64,000 nt of DNA from Proteiniclasticum sp043951855 (GTDB taxonomy: Bacteria; Bacillota; Clostridia; Clostridiales; Clostridiaceae), in assembly GCF_043951855.1 (NCBI RefSeq), contig NZ_JBINJW010000011.1:22659-86658 (forward strand), written 5' to 3'. Positions 50,824-59,148 of the stretch are shown here, piece by piece (the stretch's first letter is position 1; every line of letters begins with the position of its first letter). The position numbers and the translations under genes were made by a program. Below the pieces are notes generated by a model, which saw nothing but the letters and a program-made list of their open reading frames with translations, was not told the origin of the DNA and searched no databases.

Positions 50824-51258
50824 TTACTCCATCTGCTCCGCATGGAGAAGCAGATGATTCAAGTACTCTCTCAGCTGCCTCGTATCTGCTTCACTGATCC
50901 CCTTTAGAATCTGTTCTTCCAGCTCGCTCTGATAAGCCAGAACTGCTGCGGACTTGCCTTCAAATTCCGGTGAAAGGGAGATATTTCGGACTCTCTTGTC
51001 GATTTCGTCTATTTCACTTACAATGAGTCCTTTGGATTCAAGTCGCTTGAGGATCCCGATGATTGTCGGATGCGTCACCTGAAAATACTCTTCCATATCC
51101 TTCTGTGAAGTCTTTTCCGTCTTTCTTTCGTAAAGATAAGCAAGGATCCTTCCTTGTGACAGTGTGATCCCATGAGATTTCAATCTCTTGTTGGCTTTCG
51201 TTTCTATGGTGTCACCGATCAGTTTGATCAAAAAGCTGATATTCGTGTTACGGTCCAT
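50824..51258 (-). CDS. MarR-family transcription regulator
   Basis: The 144-residue winged-helix protein is of MarR size, with the DNA-binding block KDMEEYFQVTHPTIIGILKRLESKGLIVSEIDEIDKRVRNISLSPEF (helix and wing residues D-x-R at about 90-96). It is probably a dimeric repressor. The target is unknown: the divergent neighbours upstream (51299-51830) and itself are the best guesses, since an inverted repeat lies in its own promoter region. ATG 51258 follows TAGGAGA. Confidence 0.88.
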   Translation of the reverse strand: MDRNTNISFLIKLIGDTIETKANKRLKSHGITLSQGRILAYLYERKTEKTSQKDMEEYFQVTHPTIIGILKRLESKGLIVSEIDEIDKRVRNISLSPEFEGKSAAVLAYQSELEEQILKGISEADTRQLREYLNHLLLHAEQME

Positions 51259-51280
51259 ACTGGTCTCCTAATTTTTGATT

Positions 51281-51307
51281 TTGTTGTAATCAGGTGCTAT
51301 GCAACAA
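51281..51307. promoter_or_regulatory. Possible MarR operator
   Basis: The inverted repeat TTGTTG (51281-51286) with CAACAA (51302-51307) lies just upstream of marR. The arms are short and the spacer is long (15), so this is a weak candidate for self-regulation. Confidence 0.3.
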
Positions 51308-51562
51308 TTCATGTCGATTCAATTCATACGAAGAAGACCCGTAAAGGTTCTCTTTCTGATCACACCAATAGATATCGGCATGATCCTTCTTTTGTTAATG
51401 CTTTTCCCTCTTTTACTGTTGTTTTTTACATTTTTTTCAGATTCCAGGATAGCTGACTATCTGAGGATAAAATATATCTTGTACACCAATTCTCCTGATG
51501 TTATATTGTTTATACATGGTCCTTTATCTTATTATATCTCAAAAAACCTTCAAGGGGGATAA
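51299..51562 (+). CDS. Possible small membrane protein, 87 residues (doubtful)
   Basis: The frame from ATG 51299 has a basic start (RRRPVK), one hydrophobic segment (about 18-45) and ends at TAA 51560-51562, at the ribosome site of comFB. AGGTG lies just before the ATG. The region also holds the probable marR and comFB promoters, which argues against a real gene. No relative recognised. Confidence 0.25.
   Translation: MQQFMSIQFIRRRPVKVLFLITPIDIGMILLLLMLFPLLLLFFTFFSDSRIADYLRIKYILYTNSPDVILFIHGPLSYYISKNLQGG
51479..51507 (+). promoter_or_regulatory. SigA promoter of comFB
   Basis: TTGTAC (51479-51484) and TATATT (51502-51507) are 17 bases apart; the leader would be about 50 bases. Confidence 0.55.
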
Positions 51563-51563
51563 A

Positions 51564-51830
51564 ATGCTGAAAAATCATATGGAGACTTTAGTGGACAGTC
51601 ATCTGCCTTCACTCATAAAGGAGAAGAGTCATATCATAGCATGCGAAAAGTGCCAGAACGACATCAAGGCCATGGCGCTGAATCATCTGAAGCCACAGTA
51701 TATCATGTCCGATCGGGGTCTTATTTTCACCAAGATGAAAGAACTTGACCATCAGTTCCAGTCGGACATCATCCAGGAACTGGTTAGAGCCATCCAGATT
51801 GTGGAAGACCATCCAAGACACGAACCCTGA
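51564..51830 (+). CDS. ComFB-family protein
   Basis: The 88-residue protein has the ComFB layout: NHMETLVDSHLPSL, CEKCQNDIKAMALNHLKPQYI, with the CxxC pair at about 29-32 and the DIKAxALN helix. From memory, recent work describes ComFB proteins as receptors for cyclic dinucleotides (c-di-GMP and c-di-AMP); older work ties them to late competence. AAGGGGG four bases before ATG 51564 sets the start. It is transcribed alone and ends at a strong terminator. In this window it may be a further c-di-GMP reader. Confidence 0.85.
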   Translation: MLKNHMETLVDSHLPSLIKEKSHIIACEKCQNDIKAMALNHLKPQYIMSDRGLIFTKMKELDHQFQSDIIQELVRAIQIVEDHPRHEP

Positions 51831-51849
51831 CATATGGAGAGGAAAGAAG

Positions 51850-51900
51850 AAAACCCGAATCAGTGGACAGGTTACATCCTTCCCACCGATTCGGGTTTTT
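51850..51900 (+). terminator. Terminator of comFB
   Basis: A 12-bp perfect stem (51850-51861 and 51888-51899, arm AAAACCCGAATC) with a run of T after it, beginning about 20 bases after the stop; it also serves the convergent minus-strand gene. Confidence 0.85.
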
Positions 51901-51915
51901 CATATTATGCTGTTC

Positions 51916-52149
51916 CTATTTTTTCCGGATGTTCAGCACACTCCAAAGCCAGTCCACGAAATACGCAAGTGCAGCAAATGCTATCAGGTAGATCAGAAGA
52001 AACACGACGAAATCCACCATTCTCGAATAATTTGTGATCAGGTATTCTCTTACCCCTAATGACCCTAAAAGTCCGAAGGTGAGAAGATAGCTGAGCAGCA
52101 CCACAACCAGATACTGCACTGTATCGAGTCCTTTTAGTTTATCCATCAT
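51916..52149 (-). CDS. Small membrane protein, 77 residues
   Basis: Two membrane segments (about 12-32 and 44-68) with a charged C-terminus (NIRKK). Its ATG overlaps the TGA of the VOC gene upstream (ATGA type), so both are translated together. No family recognised. Confidence 0.7.
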   Translation of the reverse strand: MMDKLKGLDTVQYLVVVLLSYLLTFGLLGSLGVREYLITNYSRMVDFVVFLLIYLIAFAALAYFVDWLWSVLNIRKK

Positions 52150-52532
52150 AGCTTCTGTCCCCTGCTTTCATTCTTCATTTCCACCAGCTGAATCTTCATC
52201 CCGTTGGGATCCAGTATATAGAGGAAGCTTGTTGTCGGGTTGGGAGAATACGGTCCTTCCAGGATCTCAATGCCCTTCTTTTCAAGAAGCTCCATGATCT
52301 TCTCCAGAGAATCCACCTGGAACCCCCAGGAAATATCCGGTCCCACAAGGGTAGTGTTCTTGCCCTTCACTTCAATGAGCTCGATCTGCGTTTCTCCTTC
52401 TCCAAGAAATGCGATTTGCGTTTCAGGTCCCGCCTGAAACCTTCTTTTCACCCTAAGTCCCAGAACTTCTTCATAGAATGAAAGGGATTCATCCAGGTTC
52501 TTCACTTTCAATGTGCTCCAGCAGAATTTCAT
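52146..52532 (-). CDS. VOC-superfamily (glyoxalase-like) protein
   Basis: The 128-residue VOC protein has two beta-alpha-beta-beta-beta repeats (FCWSTLKVKNLDESLSFYEE to QIELIEVKG, then GFQVDSLEKIMELLEKKG to YILDPNGMKIQLVEMK). Metal-ligand positions include His-free first strand and Glu117 in QLVEM, so it may not be a lyase. GGAGG six bases before ATG 52532 sets the start. It is coupled to the small membrane protein downstream. Confidence 0.8.
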   Translation of the reverse strand: MKFCWSTLKVKNLDESLSFYEEVLGLRVKRRFQAGPETQIAFLGEGETQIELIEVKGKNTTLVGPDISWGFQVDSLEKIMELLEKKGIEILEGPYSPNPTTSFLYILDPNGMKIQLVEMKNESRGQKL

Positions 52533-52614
52533 ATTCGTCCTCCAATGCATCTGATTTTTCTTTCAATGCTATTCTATCACGGTTCAGATGATGTTTCATC
52601 TTCATACAGGAAGA

Positions 52615-52648
52615 AAAGCAGATCTCCTTCCATTTAGAGATCTGCTTT
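52615..52648 (-). terminator. Terminator after asnB
   Basis: A 12-bp perfect stem (52615-52626 and 52637-52648, arm AAAGCAGATCTC), with TTCTTCC following on the minus strand. It lies 20 bases after the asnB stop at 52668. Confidence 0.85.
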
Positions 52649-52667
52649 CAATTATTTTCCTATTGTT

Positions 52668-54128
52668 CTAAATCACCTTGGTGAAATCGATGGATCTTTC
52701 CACCGAAGGCTCCGGATAGAATTCCTTGAAGATCTTGTAATACATCAGTTCTTCCTTACTTCTCAGCGCGTTGCCGGCAGGTGTCACTTTCATCTCAAGA
52801 AACTCTCTGTCGGAAATGGTTTTTTCCGCCACTTCAGCCAGCTTCTCCGAAGATCCGGCACCTACACTGAATTTGTCTTTCTTTCTGTAGAGAATCTCTT
52901 CTGGCAGCATGTCTTCATAGGCTTTTCTCAGAATCCATTTCTCCTGACCTTGTGGTCCGATCTTCATGGATAACGGTATGCGCATGGCATACTCCACCAT
53001 ATGAGGATCAAGAAACGGCACTCTTGCTCTGATTCCCTGGGTGAGGGACATGCGATCTCCTCTTTGAAGCCCAGTGCTGTGGAGGGTTCCAAGCATTTCA
53101 ACCATCTCTTCGTTGGCTTCCTCTTCATTCATGGTTCTGAACTGACTGTATCCGCAGAAGAGCTCATCTGCGCCTTCGCCTGAAAACACCACATCCGCCT
53201 TCTCTCCTGCAAGCCTCGCCAGCAGGAAGTTCGCCACGGAGCTTCTCACAAGGGCTGCATCGTAAGACTCCAGATGATAGATCACATCGGGCAGCACCGA
53301 GAGCATCTCCTTGAGATCATAGACATATTCATGATGGTTCGTTCCCAGATACTCTGCGCAGAGTCTTGCATGCTTCAGATCCTCACTGCCTTTCATGCCC
53401 ACAGCAAAGGAATCGATGCCCTGGACTTTCTCTGCGGTGATGGCCGCGATGATGCTGCTGTCCAGACCTCCACTGAGATAGACGCCGAAAGGTCTTTCTC
53501 GTTCGATTCTCTTCTTCACTGCACGCTCAAGATGATCCCTGATCCCTTTCACCGCCGCATCAAAGCTTCTGATTTTTCCGCTTTTTTCGGGGATGCTGTA
53601 ATACTTTTCGAACCCTTTGCCTTCTTCATAGATGGAACCGATGGGAAATTCCCTGAATCCGCCTTTCATCGAAGACATGGCTTTCATCTCCGAAGCAAAG
53701 AGGATCTCTTTCTCATCTTCACTGATGTAGAGCGGTTCGATGCCGAAGGGGTCCCTCGCCATGAGAAGCCCTTTTTCCTCGTCATAGACTGCAAAGGCAA
53801 ATACCCCCTCCAGCAGCTTCACAGAATCCTTTCCCCTTGACTGATAAAGATCCAGCACCAGAAGATCGTCTCTGTGCTCATATCGTGTCTCTGGTCCATC
53901 CAGAAGCTTCTTGAGCTCTTCAGCGTTGTAGATCTTACCGCTGAAGAGAATCTTCTCCTTTTTACCGCTCTGTTCACCTTCCTGTTTCAGTGTATCCAGT
54001 TCGATTCCTGTAAAGGTCTTTTCCCTGATGATCTGTTTACTCCGGCCTCTATGACCCATGAGTTTCACCATAGTCTCAATCTCTGAAAGACTGGTTCTGC
54101 TCCCATAGATGCCTGCAATTGCGTTCAT
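52668..54128 (-). CDS. AsnB-like asparagine synthetase lacking the catalytic Cys2
   Basis: This is a 486-residue protein. The C-terminal synthetase domain has the PP-loop SGGLDSSIIAAIT (about 218-230) and GEGADELFCGYSQF. The N-terminal Ntn-type glutaminase domain is present but begins MNAIAGIYG, where the family has MCGIAG: the nucleophile Cys2 is replaced by Asn. The start is firm, as AGGAGGTACAA precedes this ATG. Without Cys2 it cannot take the amide from glutamine; it may use ammonia or do another adenylation. An extended -10 promoter (TGCTATAAT, -10 at 54183-54188) lies 60 bp upstream. Confidence 0.85.
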   Translation of the reverse strand: MNAIAGIYGSRTSLSEIETMVKLMGHRGRSKQIIREKTFTGIELDTLKQEGEQSGKKEKILFSGKIYNAEELKKLLDGPETRYEHRDDLLVLDLYQSRGKDSVKLLEGVFAFAVYDEEKGLLMARDPFGIEPLYISEDEKEILFASEMKAMSSMKGGFREFPIGSIYEEGKGFEKYYSIPEKSGKIRSFDAAVKGIRDHLERAVKKRIERERPFGVYLSGGLDSSIIAAITAEKVQGIDSFAVGMKGSEDLKHARLCAEYLGTNHHEYVYDLKEMLSVLPDVIYHLESYDAALVRSSVANFLLARLAGEKADVVFSGEGADELFCGYSQFRTMNEEEANEEMVEMLGTLHSTGLQRGDRMSLTQGIRARVPFLDPHMVEYAMRIPLSMKIGPQGQEKWILRKAYEDMLPEEILYRKKDKFSVGAGSSEKLAEVAEKTISDREFLEMKVTPAGNALRSKEELMYYKIFKEFYPEPSVERSIDFTKVI

Positions 54129-54182
54129 TTGTACCTCCTAAATTTCATATTCTTTCCCGCTGAAAGAATTTCACTACTTCTA

Positions 54183-54188
54183 ATTATA
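54183..54188 (-). promoter_or_regulatory. Extended -10 promoter of the asnB-like gene
   Basis: On the minus strand TGC precedes a perfect TATAAT (54183-54188). The -35 box is weak (ATGAAA at a 17-base spacing), as is usual with extended -10 promoters. Confidence 0.55.
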
Positions 54189-54281
54189 GCAATTACACAA
54201 TTGTATTTCATAAACCCTACTCATTCTATGAGCGTCTCAAAAGCCATCTCCTTTGGGATTCAAGGACATCCTCTATATAAC

Positions 54282-54318
54282 AGCAGATCCCTTTGTATTT
54301 CAGACAAAGGGATCTGCT
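54282..54318 (-). terminator. Terminator after the DUF2975 gene
   Basis: A 14-bp perfect stem (54282-54295 and 54305-54318, arm AGCAGATCCCTTTG) lies 29 bases after the stop of the minus-strand gene. T-runs are short on both sides, so efficiency is uncertain. Confidence 0.7.
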
Positions 54319-54346
54319 TTATGAAGCTATGGATTCCTTCTCGGCC

Positions 54347-54802
54347 TCAGAACCTGTTCTGTCCTGCTGCGTCTTCCTTGTCGAGGAAGAGCGTCAGTAG
54401 AGCACTGAAGACCAGCGCAAAGAAGACGGGAATCATGAAGAACAGAATCAGTCCCGGTGCATCGTCTTCCTGCGCTGCCTGAAAGACAAAAGGTTCCGTC
54501 AGAAGATACAAGCCGCCGAAGAAAAGGCTTCCCTTTCTCAGCTTTCTCAGAACCCTGTTCTTTGTTTCAGATCCGCTCTTTTCTTCCACCAGTCCGAGGA
54601 GCTTGTACAGATGGAAAAAGATCCATAAGAGAGGAATCAGAGAAAGATAGACCCCTGCAATGATTGGATACAGCATCCAGGTATAGGCGGGGTTCACAGG
54701 ATTCAGCATCAGACTGTATAGGCCGTAGGAGGCAAGAAGAATCAGCGGCACGCTGACAAAAAGGATCGACAGCTTCAGAAACAGTATACTTGTTTTTCTC
54801 AT
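54347..54802 (-). CDS. DUF2975-type membrane protein
   Basis: The 151-residue protein has four membrane segments. The pattern SLIPLLWIFFHLYKLLGLVEE and a long cytoplasmic loop with KNRVLRKLR is like DUF2975 proteins, which usually precede a small helix-turn-helix gene (YozG-like); none was found here. Role unknown. It is a single-gene unit. Confidence 0.65.
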   Translation of the reverse strand: MRKTSILFLKLSILFVSVPLILLASYGLYSLMLNPVNPAYTWMLYPIIAGVYLSLIPLLWIFFHLYKLLGLVEEKSGSETKNRVLRKLRKGSLFFGGLYLLTEPFVFQAAQEDDAPGLILFFMIPVFFALVFSALLTLFLDKEDAAGQNRF

Positions 54803-54965
54803 CGTATGATCTCACTTTACTGATTTTTCTCTATCTTATCACTGTTTTTATCGTAAAACAACAAATTTTTACCTTTAAAGATGAAACATCATCTCAACTA
54901 CGCAACATTCACCTAGATCTTCTCCCTGAATCACGGTCTTCCGCTAGAATCCCACCAAAAAGATA

Positions 54966-55006
54966 CAGAAGCAGATGCCGATGGGACTCATCAGAATCTG
55001 CTTCTG
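54966..55006 (-). terminator. Terminator of the DUF4256 gene
   Basis: An 11-bp perfect outer stem (54966-54976 and 54996-55006, arm CAGAAGCAGAT) plus an inner GATG/CATC, followed on the minus strand by TATCTTTTTGG. It lies about 27 bases after the stop at 55033. Confidence 0.85.
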
Positions 55007-55032
55007 CAGTTGAAAACATATCCAGTTATGAC

Positions 55033-55599
55033 TTATACTTTGAGACTGCCTCTGAACCCTCTTGCACCGTAATAGGAGTCTGCCCCGTTGTGATAGATAA
55101 AGACCGCGTCATATCTTCGGTCACCAAACAAGGCACCGCCTGATTTTCGGATGGCTTCCGGAGTTCTGATCCAGCTGGAGGTCTTCGTATCGAATTCGCC
55201 CAGGTCCTGCAGCATTCTGTACTCTTCTTCTGAGAGCAGTTCCACGCCCATATCTTCAGCCATCTTCTCTACGCTGGTTTCCGGTTTGTTCTTCTTTCTT
55301 TTTTCGAGCGCTTCTTCATCAAAGCAGATGCTCCTTCTTCCTTCCGGAGTCTCCCTGGAGCAGTCCATGAAAGTGTAGATGTCCTTCTCCTTATCATGGA
55401 AAACCACATCAGGCGCTCCTCCTGTCCTTTCCATGACATGAAGCGACTCCAGCTTCTCAGGATTCTCTTCCAGTTTCTTTAGGACGTCTTCCCACTTCAG
55501 CTCCGGATGTCTCTCCTTATGCTTCTTGAATCGGTCTTCTAATGTCTGAAGGAGTTCTTCCTTCTCGGCAGTGCTCAGTTTTTTCTTCTTCGCATCCAC
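55033..55599 (-). CDS. DUF4256 protein
   Basis: The 188-residue soluble protein has a charged N-terminal helix (about 1-50) and the DUF4256 blocks ERTGGAPDVVFHD, FMDCSRETPEGRRSICFDEEAL and ALFGDRRYDAVFIYHNGADSYY. Function unknown. It starts at GTG 55599 with AAAGGAG upstream. It is transcribed alone. Confidence 0.88.
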   Translation of the reverse strand: MDAKKKKLSTAEKEELLQTLEDRFKKHKERHPELKWEDVLKKLEENPEKLESLHVMERTGGAPDVVFHDKEKDIYTFMDCSRETPEGRRSICFDEEALEKRKKNKPETSVEKMAEDMGVELLSEEEYRMLQDLGEFDTKTSSWIRTPEAIRKSGGALFGDRRYDAVFIYHNGADSYYGARGFRGSLKV

Positions 55600-55712
55600 G
55601 AATTTCAGCTCCTTTCACTGTTTCCTCGCTCTATCTTTCAGCGCTGTCTTCATGCAATCCGCTCAGCGCATTTCCATCTCACTTTCAGCTGAATCATTCT
55701 GCTTCCTGTCTT

Positions 55713-56909
55713 CTAAAAAAGAAAACCCGCTATAAGAACACCCAGCACAATAAGGGGTGCCGGAATCTTCTTCCAGAAGAGAAGGACCAGCGTAATGAGC
55801 ATTACAAGTATATTATCTGCCTGCACTCCACTTCTCTGCATCAGTACCACCGCTGCAGTTGAAATGAGTCCTCCAGCCACTGCAGTGATGCCCTTCAAGG
55901 AAGCCTTGATGCCCTTGATCTTCTTCAGTTTTTCCCACACCGGGAAGATGAAATAGATCAGAAGAAGTCCTGGCATGAATATCCCTACTGCTCCTGCAAA
56001 AGCGCCCATCACCTGGGTGAAGGCATCTGCACCTCTGGCCGCCATGCCTCCGGCATAGGCGCTGAAACTGAACATGGGACCGGGCAGTCCCTGTACCAGA
56101 CCAAATCCTGTAAGGAATTCCTGGCTGGTCATATACTGATTCAGTTCCACAAGTTCTCCATACATCAGGGGCACCACCACCTGTCCTCCCCCTATGACCA
56201 GATATCCATATCGGTAGAAGCTTTCAAAGATCTGAATGATCCGGTTGTCAGAGATCCATGCAAGTATCAGACTGCCTCCTGCAAATACAGCAAAGGCTAT
56301 GAGATATTTCCAGGGCGGATTGAGCTTCACCCGATTCCACAGATCCTTTTCGCTGGAAGCAAGCACTGTGACGACTCCCCCCAGCACCAGCACCAGCGGA
56401 TAGATCCATGGCGTTCTGATGAAGTAGGTGGTCACAGCGCCGAACAGGAGCAGAAGAAACGTCATCTGATCCTTCACCACTTTACGTCCGATCCGGTAGG
56501 CAGCCATGACAATGAAGGCCACAGCCATAGGCCCGATATATCGAAATCCGTCCTGGGAAAGATTCCATCCTGCCAGAATCTGACTGAGAAAAGACAGAAT
56601 CGTCATCACCACCACCACAGGCAGTGCCCATACTAGCATGGTCAGAAAGGCCAGTTTCGGACCACCCATCTTGTATCCTATGGAAACCAGCGTCTGGGTG
56701 CTGCTGGGTCCAGGAAGAATTCCGGTGAGAGCTATGAGTTCTATGAGGTCTTCCTCCGTGATGTATTTCTTCTTCACCACCATCTGATCCGTGAATACTC
56801 CGTAATGGGCTTCCGGTCCGCCATAAGCGCCCAGGGAGCAGATGAGCACATCTTTCAGGAAGGTTTTCGTATCCACTTTCTGGGGGGCTCTGTTTTCCTT
56901 TTCTTTCAT
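55713..56909 (-). CDS. chrA: ChrA-type chromate transporter (two-domain form)
   Basis: The 398-residue integral membrane protein has two homologous halves, each with the ChrA pattern: GAYGGPEAHYGVF and GILPGPSSTQTLVSIGYKMGG in the first, VVVPLMYGELV and GLVQGLPGPMFSFSAYAG in the second. Proteins of this family export chromate, probably by proton exchange. GGAGG before ATG 56909 sets the start. The gene at 56957 lies 47 bases upstream on the same strand, so they are possibly cotranscribed. Confidence 0.9.
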   Translation of the reverse strand: MKEKENRAPQKVDTKTFLKDVLICSLGAYGGPEAHYGVFTDQMVVKKKYITEEDLIELIALTGILPGPSSTQTLVSIGYKMGGPKLAFLTMLVWALPVVVVMTILSFLSQILAGWNLSQDGFRYIGPMAVAFIVMAAYRIGRKVVKDQMTFLLLLFGAVTTYFIRTPWIYPLVLVLGGVVTVLASSEKDLWNRVKLNPPWKYLIAFAVFAGGSLILAWISDNRIIQIFESFYRYGYLVIGGGQVVVPLMYGELVELNQYMTSQEFLTGFGLVQGLPGPMFSFSAYAGGMAARGADAFTQVMGAFAGAVGIFMPGLLLIYFIFPVWEKLKKIKGIKASLKGITAVAGGLISTAAVVLMQRSGVQADNILVMLITLVLLFWKKIPAPLIVLGVLIAGFLF

Positions 56910-56956
56910 AAGTACCTCCATACGCTATATACCGTCTTTATTATTTCATCTCATTT

Positions 56957-57454
56957 TCAGCATGACACCTGATCTGTCAGCTCTGTCATCTCCTTGCCAA
57001 AGGAGATGCACCTCAATTCTATTTCATCTCTCAGCTTCTCTTTCTGCTCGAAATCCGGCTCATTGGTGAGCAGCATTGTGGTGATGAAGTCGACACCTTC
57101 CGGAGATTCTTTCATCTCATACCCAGGCGTCTCCAGTGTCTTGAGCTTCTCCATGTACTCTTTCGCCACTGATTTGTTCACTCCGCTGAGCCAGACTTCA
57201 AACCGGTTTTCCTCGTGAAGATACACCACTGCAATCTTAAGATTTCTCTCTTTCAGCTGTTTTGGCGTGAAAGAAAAGTAAGTCATGTCCATATATCCCT
57301 GATACAGACTGCTGATCTGATGCTCCTTATATTTCTTCTTCAGATGACCCTTGAGATCATTCATGAAACCCATGATTTCACCATAGGCTTTCTGAATCAT
57401 CCCTTTCTGAAGCTGCTTCCGGTATTCTTTCATCTGATCCTGGACCGTCCCCAT
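56957..57454 (-). CDS. Conserved hypothetical protein, 165 residues (DUF7000-like)
   Basis: A soluble protein with two predicted helices, then the block YMDMTYFSFTPKQLKERNLK and VVYLHEENRFEVWLSGVNKS. I believe this is the DUF7000 group found beside membrane or metabolism genes in Firmicutes, but I am not certain of the number. No catalytic motif. ATG 57454 has GGTGGG upstream. It precedes chrA on the same strand. Confidence 0.7.
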   Translation of the reverse strand: MGTVQDQMKEYRKQLQKGMIQKAYGEIMGFMNDLKGHLKKKYKEHQISSLYQGYMDMTYFSFTPKQLKERNLKIAVVYLHEENRFEVWLSGVNKSVAKEYMEKLKTLETPGYEMKESPEGVDFITTMLLTNEPDFEQKEKLRDEIELRCISFGKEMTELTDQVSC

Positions 57455-57701
57455 GACTATCCCACCTTTCTTGCCTGATTCAGCTCTTCTGAAATACTCT
57501 GTTTTCTCATTTATTTGACAATTATATTAATAATATCATGGTTATTTCCGCTGTAGTTTTAAGATTCTGTTAGCTTGTTTTCAATTTGTACTTTTTTGGC
57601 TTAGGATGGGAGTCCCATTCACAAGACACTGAAGAAATTCATGGGAAACTGACCTGTTGACTCATCTGATATTTCACAAAGAACCTATGAATCAGACAAC
57701 T

Positions 57702-58232
57702 TCACTGTTCTTCCGATGGAAGAAGTTCGCCCAACGAGCCCATGACGGATAAAGTTCCATCCGTCTCCAGCACCACCGCTGAGACCTCCTCATAGCTTCC
57801 GTATCCCGCATTTCTCACATGCTGACGGATCTCGTCTTCAAGAATACGCTCCTTCTTCATATTCTGCTCCAGAAACTCCCCCTCATAATATAGTAGCGTC
57901 GGATCGGATTTTATCAGTTTTCGCATTCTTTTCGACCGGACTGCGGTATAAGTCACCACGTACTGCATTGAAATAAGAAGTCCCAGCGCCGCCATCCCCT
58001 CCATCAGAGCGATGGAATTATCCAGCATCACCGTGGCAAAGGTTGACCCCAGCGCAACCGTGATGATCAGATCGAAGGCGTTCATCTTTGATAGACTTCT
58101 CTTTCCAGAGATACGCAGGAAAAGAATCAGAAGGAAGCAGGAAAGTTCGCCCACCAGAAGCTTCATTTGAATGTCCGAAAAACTGCCGAGTATGATATCC
58201 TTCCTCTCATTCTCCTTTCCACACGAAATCAT
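57702..58232 (-). CDS. DUF421 (YetF-type) membrane protein
   Basis: The 176-residue protein has three N-terminal membrane segments (VGELSCFLLILFLRISGKRSLSKM, DLIITVALGSTFATVML) and a cytoplasmic DUF421 domain (DPTLLYYEGEFLEQNMKKERILEDEI, GTLSVMG). The family's usual start corresponds to residue 23 (MKLLVGELSC); the ATG at 58232 has no good ribosome site and a purine-rich run lies inside the first codons, so the true start may be later. Related to spore germination and stress in Bacillus; role here unknown. Confidence 0.75.
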   Translation of the reverse strand: MISCGKENERKDIILGSFSDIQMKLLVGELSCFLLILFLRISGKRSLSKMNAFDLIITVALGSTFATVMLDNSIALMEGMAALGLLISMQYVVTYTAVRSKRMRKLIKSDPTLLYYEGEFLEQNMKKERILEDEIRQHVRNAGYGSYEEVSAVVLETDGTLSVMGSLGELLPSEEQ

Positions 58233-58289
58233 CCATCAGCATTTTCCGAAGTGCAAATGTAAGGGTTCTGCCTGATGAATAACATGTTT

Positions 58290-58318
58290 TCGACATAATT
58301 ATTGTTTATCCTTATAGT
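58290..58318 (+). promoter_or_regulatory. SigA promoter of the ferritin-like lipoprotein gene
   Basis: TCGACA (58290-58295) and TATAGT (58313-58318) are 17 bases apart; one mismatch each from consensus. The start of transcription would lie about 18 bases before the ATG. Confidence 0.65.
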
Positions 58319-58342
58319 AGTACAAAAAAAGGAGTCGTTACC

Positions 58343-59047
58343 ATGAAAAGGAAAGAAAATACAGTGAATTCAAAGAAACATAATATCTTGTTAATAATGA
58401 TGACCTTGGTGGCTGTGTTCACTTTGTCTCTCGCCACTGGATGTGCATCCGTGGAAGATCCGGAGACAGAAGAGCCGACAGTGTCCGTACCCGTAGAGGA
58501 AGGGGCTGATACTGCACCTGACGCTTTTGTTCCAGAGAATCCGAAACCCACAGTGGATCACAATGTGGACAGCGATCCGGAGCCGTTGAAGGAAGAAGAA
58601 CTGGCGCTTTCACCGGAAGGGTATGGCGCCATCGGAGCACTTCTTGATCAGGACCTGAGTCTGGCAGATATGCTGATGTATGCAGTTGAGGACGAATATC
58701 TGGCCCACGGAGAGTACCTTGAGATCATTGATCTCTTCGGCGCAGAGAGACCTTATACGAACATTGCACGTTCGGAAGAGATGCACCTTTCTTTCCTTAG
58801 GGAAGTCTATGCATCCTATGATATGCCTTTCCCTGAAGATCAGTCAGAAGCGCATCTGATTGTTCCGGAGAATCTTCTTGAAGCAGCCCGAACAGGCGTC
58901 CAGGCTGAAATTGACAACATCGCCATGTACGAGAAATTCATGAGCTACGATCTTCCGGAGAACATCTACAATGTCTTTGATGCACTGAAAAAAGGTTCAG
59001 ACAGTCATCTTCTTGCCTTCCAGAAGCAGGTGGACAGACTGGAGTAA
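58343..59047 (+). CDS. Ferritin-like DUF2202 lipoprotein
   Basis: The 234-residue lipoprotein has a signal peptide with lipobox SLATGC (Cys at about 33), a Pro/Glu-rich linker (about 35-80) and a four-helix ferritin-like DUF2202 domain (about 85-234) with AVEDEYLAHGEYLEII, RSEEMHLSFL, AEIDNIAMYEKF and GSDSHLLAF. The Glu and His residues fit a diiron site. It would sit on the outer membrane face and may protect against oxygen or bind iron. AAAGGAG and a close SigA promoter support the start. It ends at a terminator. Confidence 0.88.
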   Translation: MKRKENTVNSKKHNILLIMMTLVAVFTLSLATGCASVEDPETEEPTVSVPVEEGADTAPDAFVPENPKPTVDHNVDSDPEPLKEEELALSPEGYGAIGALLDQDLSLADMLMYAVEDEYLAHGEYLEIIDLFGAERPYTNIARSEEMHLSFLREVYASYDMPFPEDQSEAHLIVPENLLEAARTGVQAEIDNIAMYEKFMSYDLPENIYNVFDALKKGSDSHLLAFQKQVDRLE

Positions 59048-59053
59048 CAGACG

Positions 59054-59099
59054 AGAGAAAGCTGAGCGGTATCCGGATGGATGCTGCTAAGCTTTCTCT
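59054..59099 (+). terminator. Terminator of the ferritin-like gene
   Basis: A 10-bp perfect stem (59054-59063 and 59090-59099, arm AGAGAAAGCT) followed by TTTTTATG, seven bases beyond the stop codon. It can also serve the convergent gene at 59149. Confidence 0.85.
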
Positions 59100-59148
59100 T
59101 TTTATGCCTCTTGTTGTTTTTCGTTCACCCTTTCTCTTTCTGGATCGG

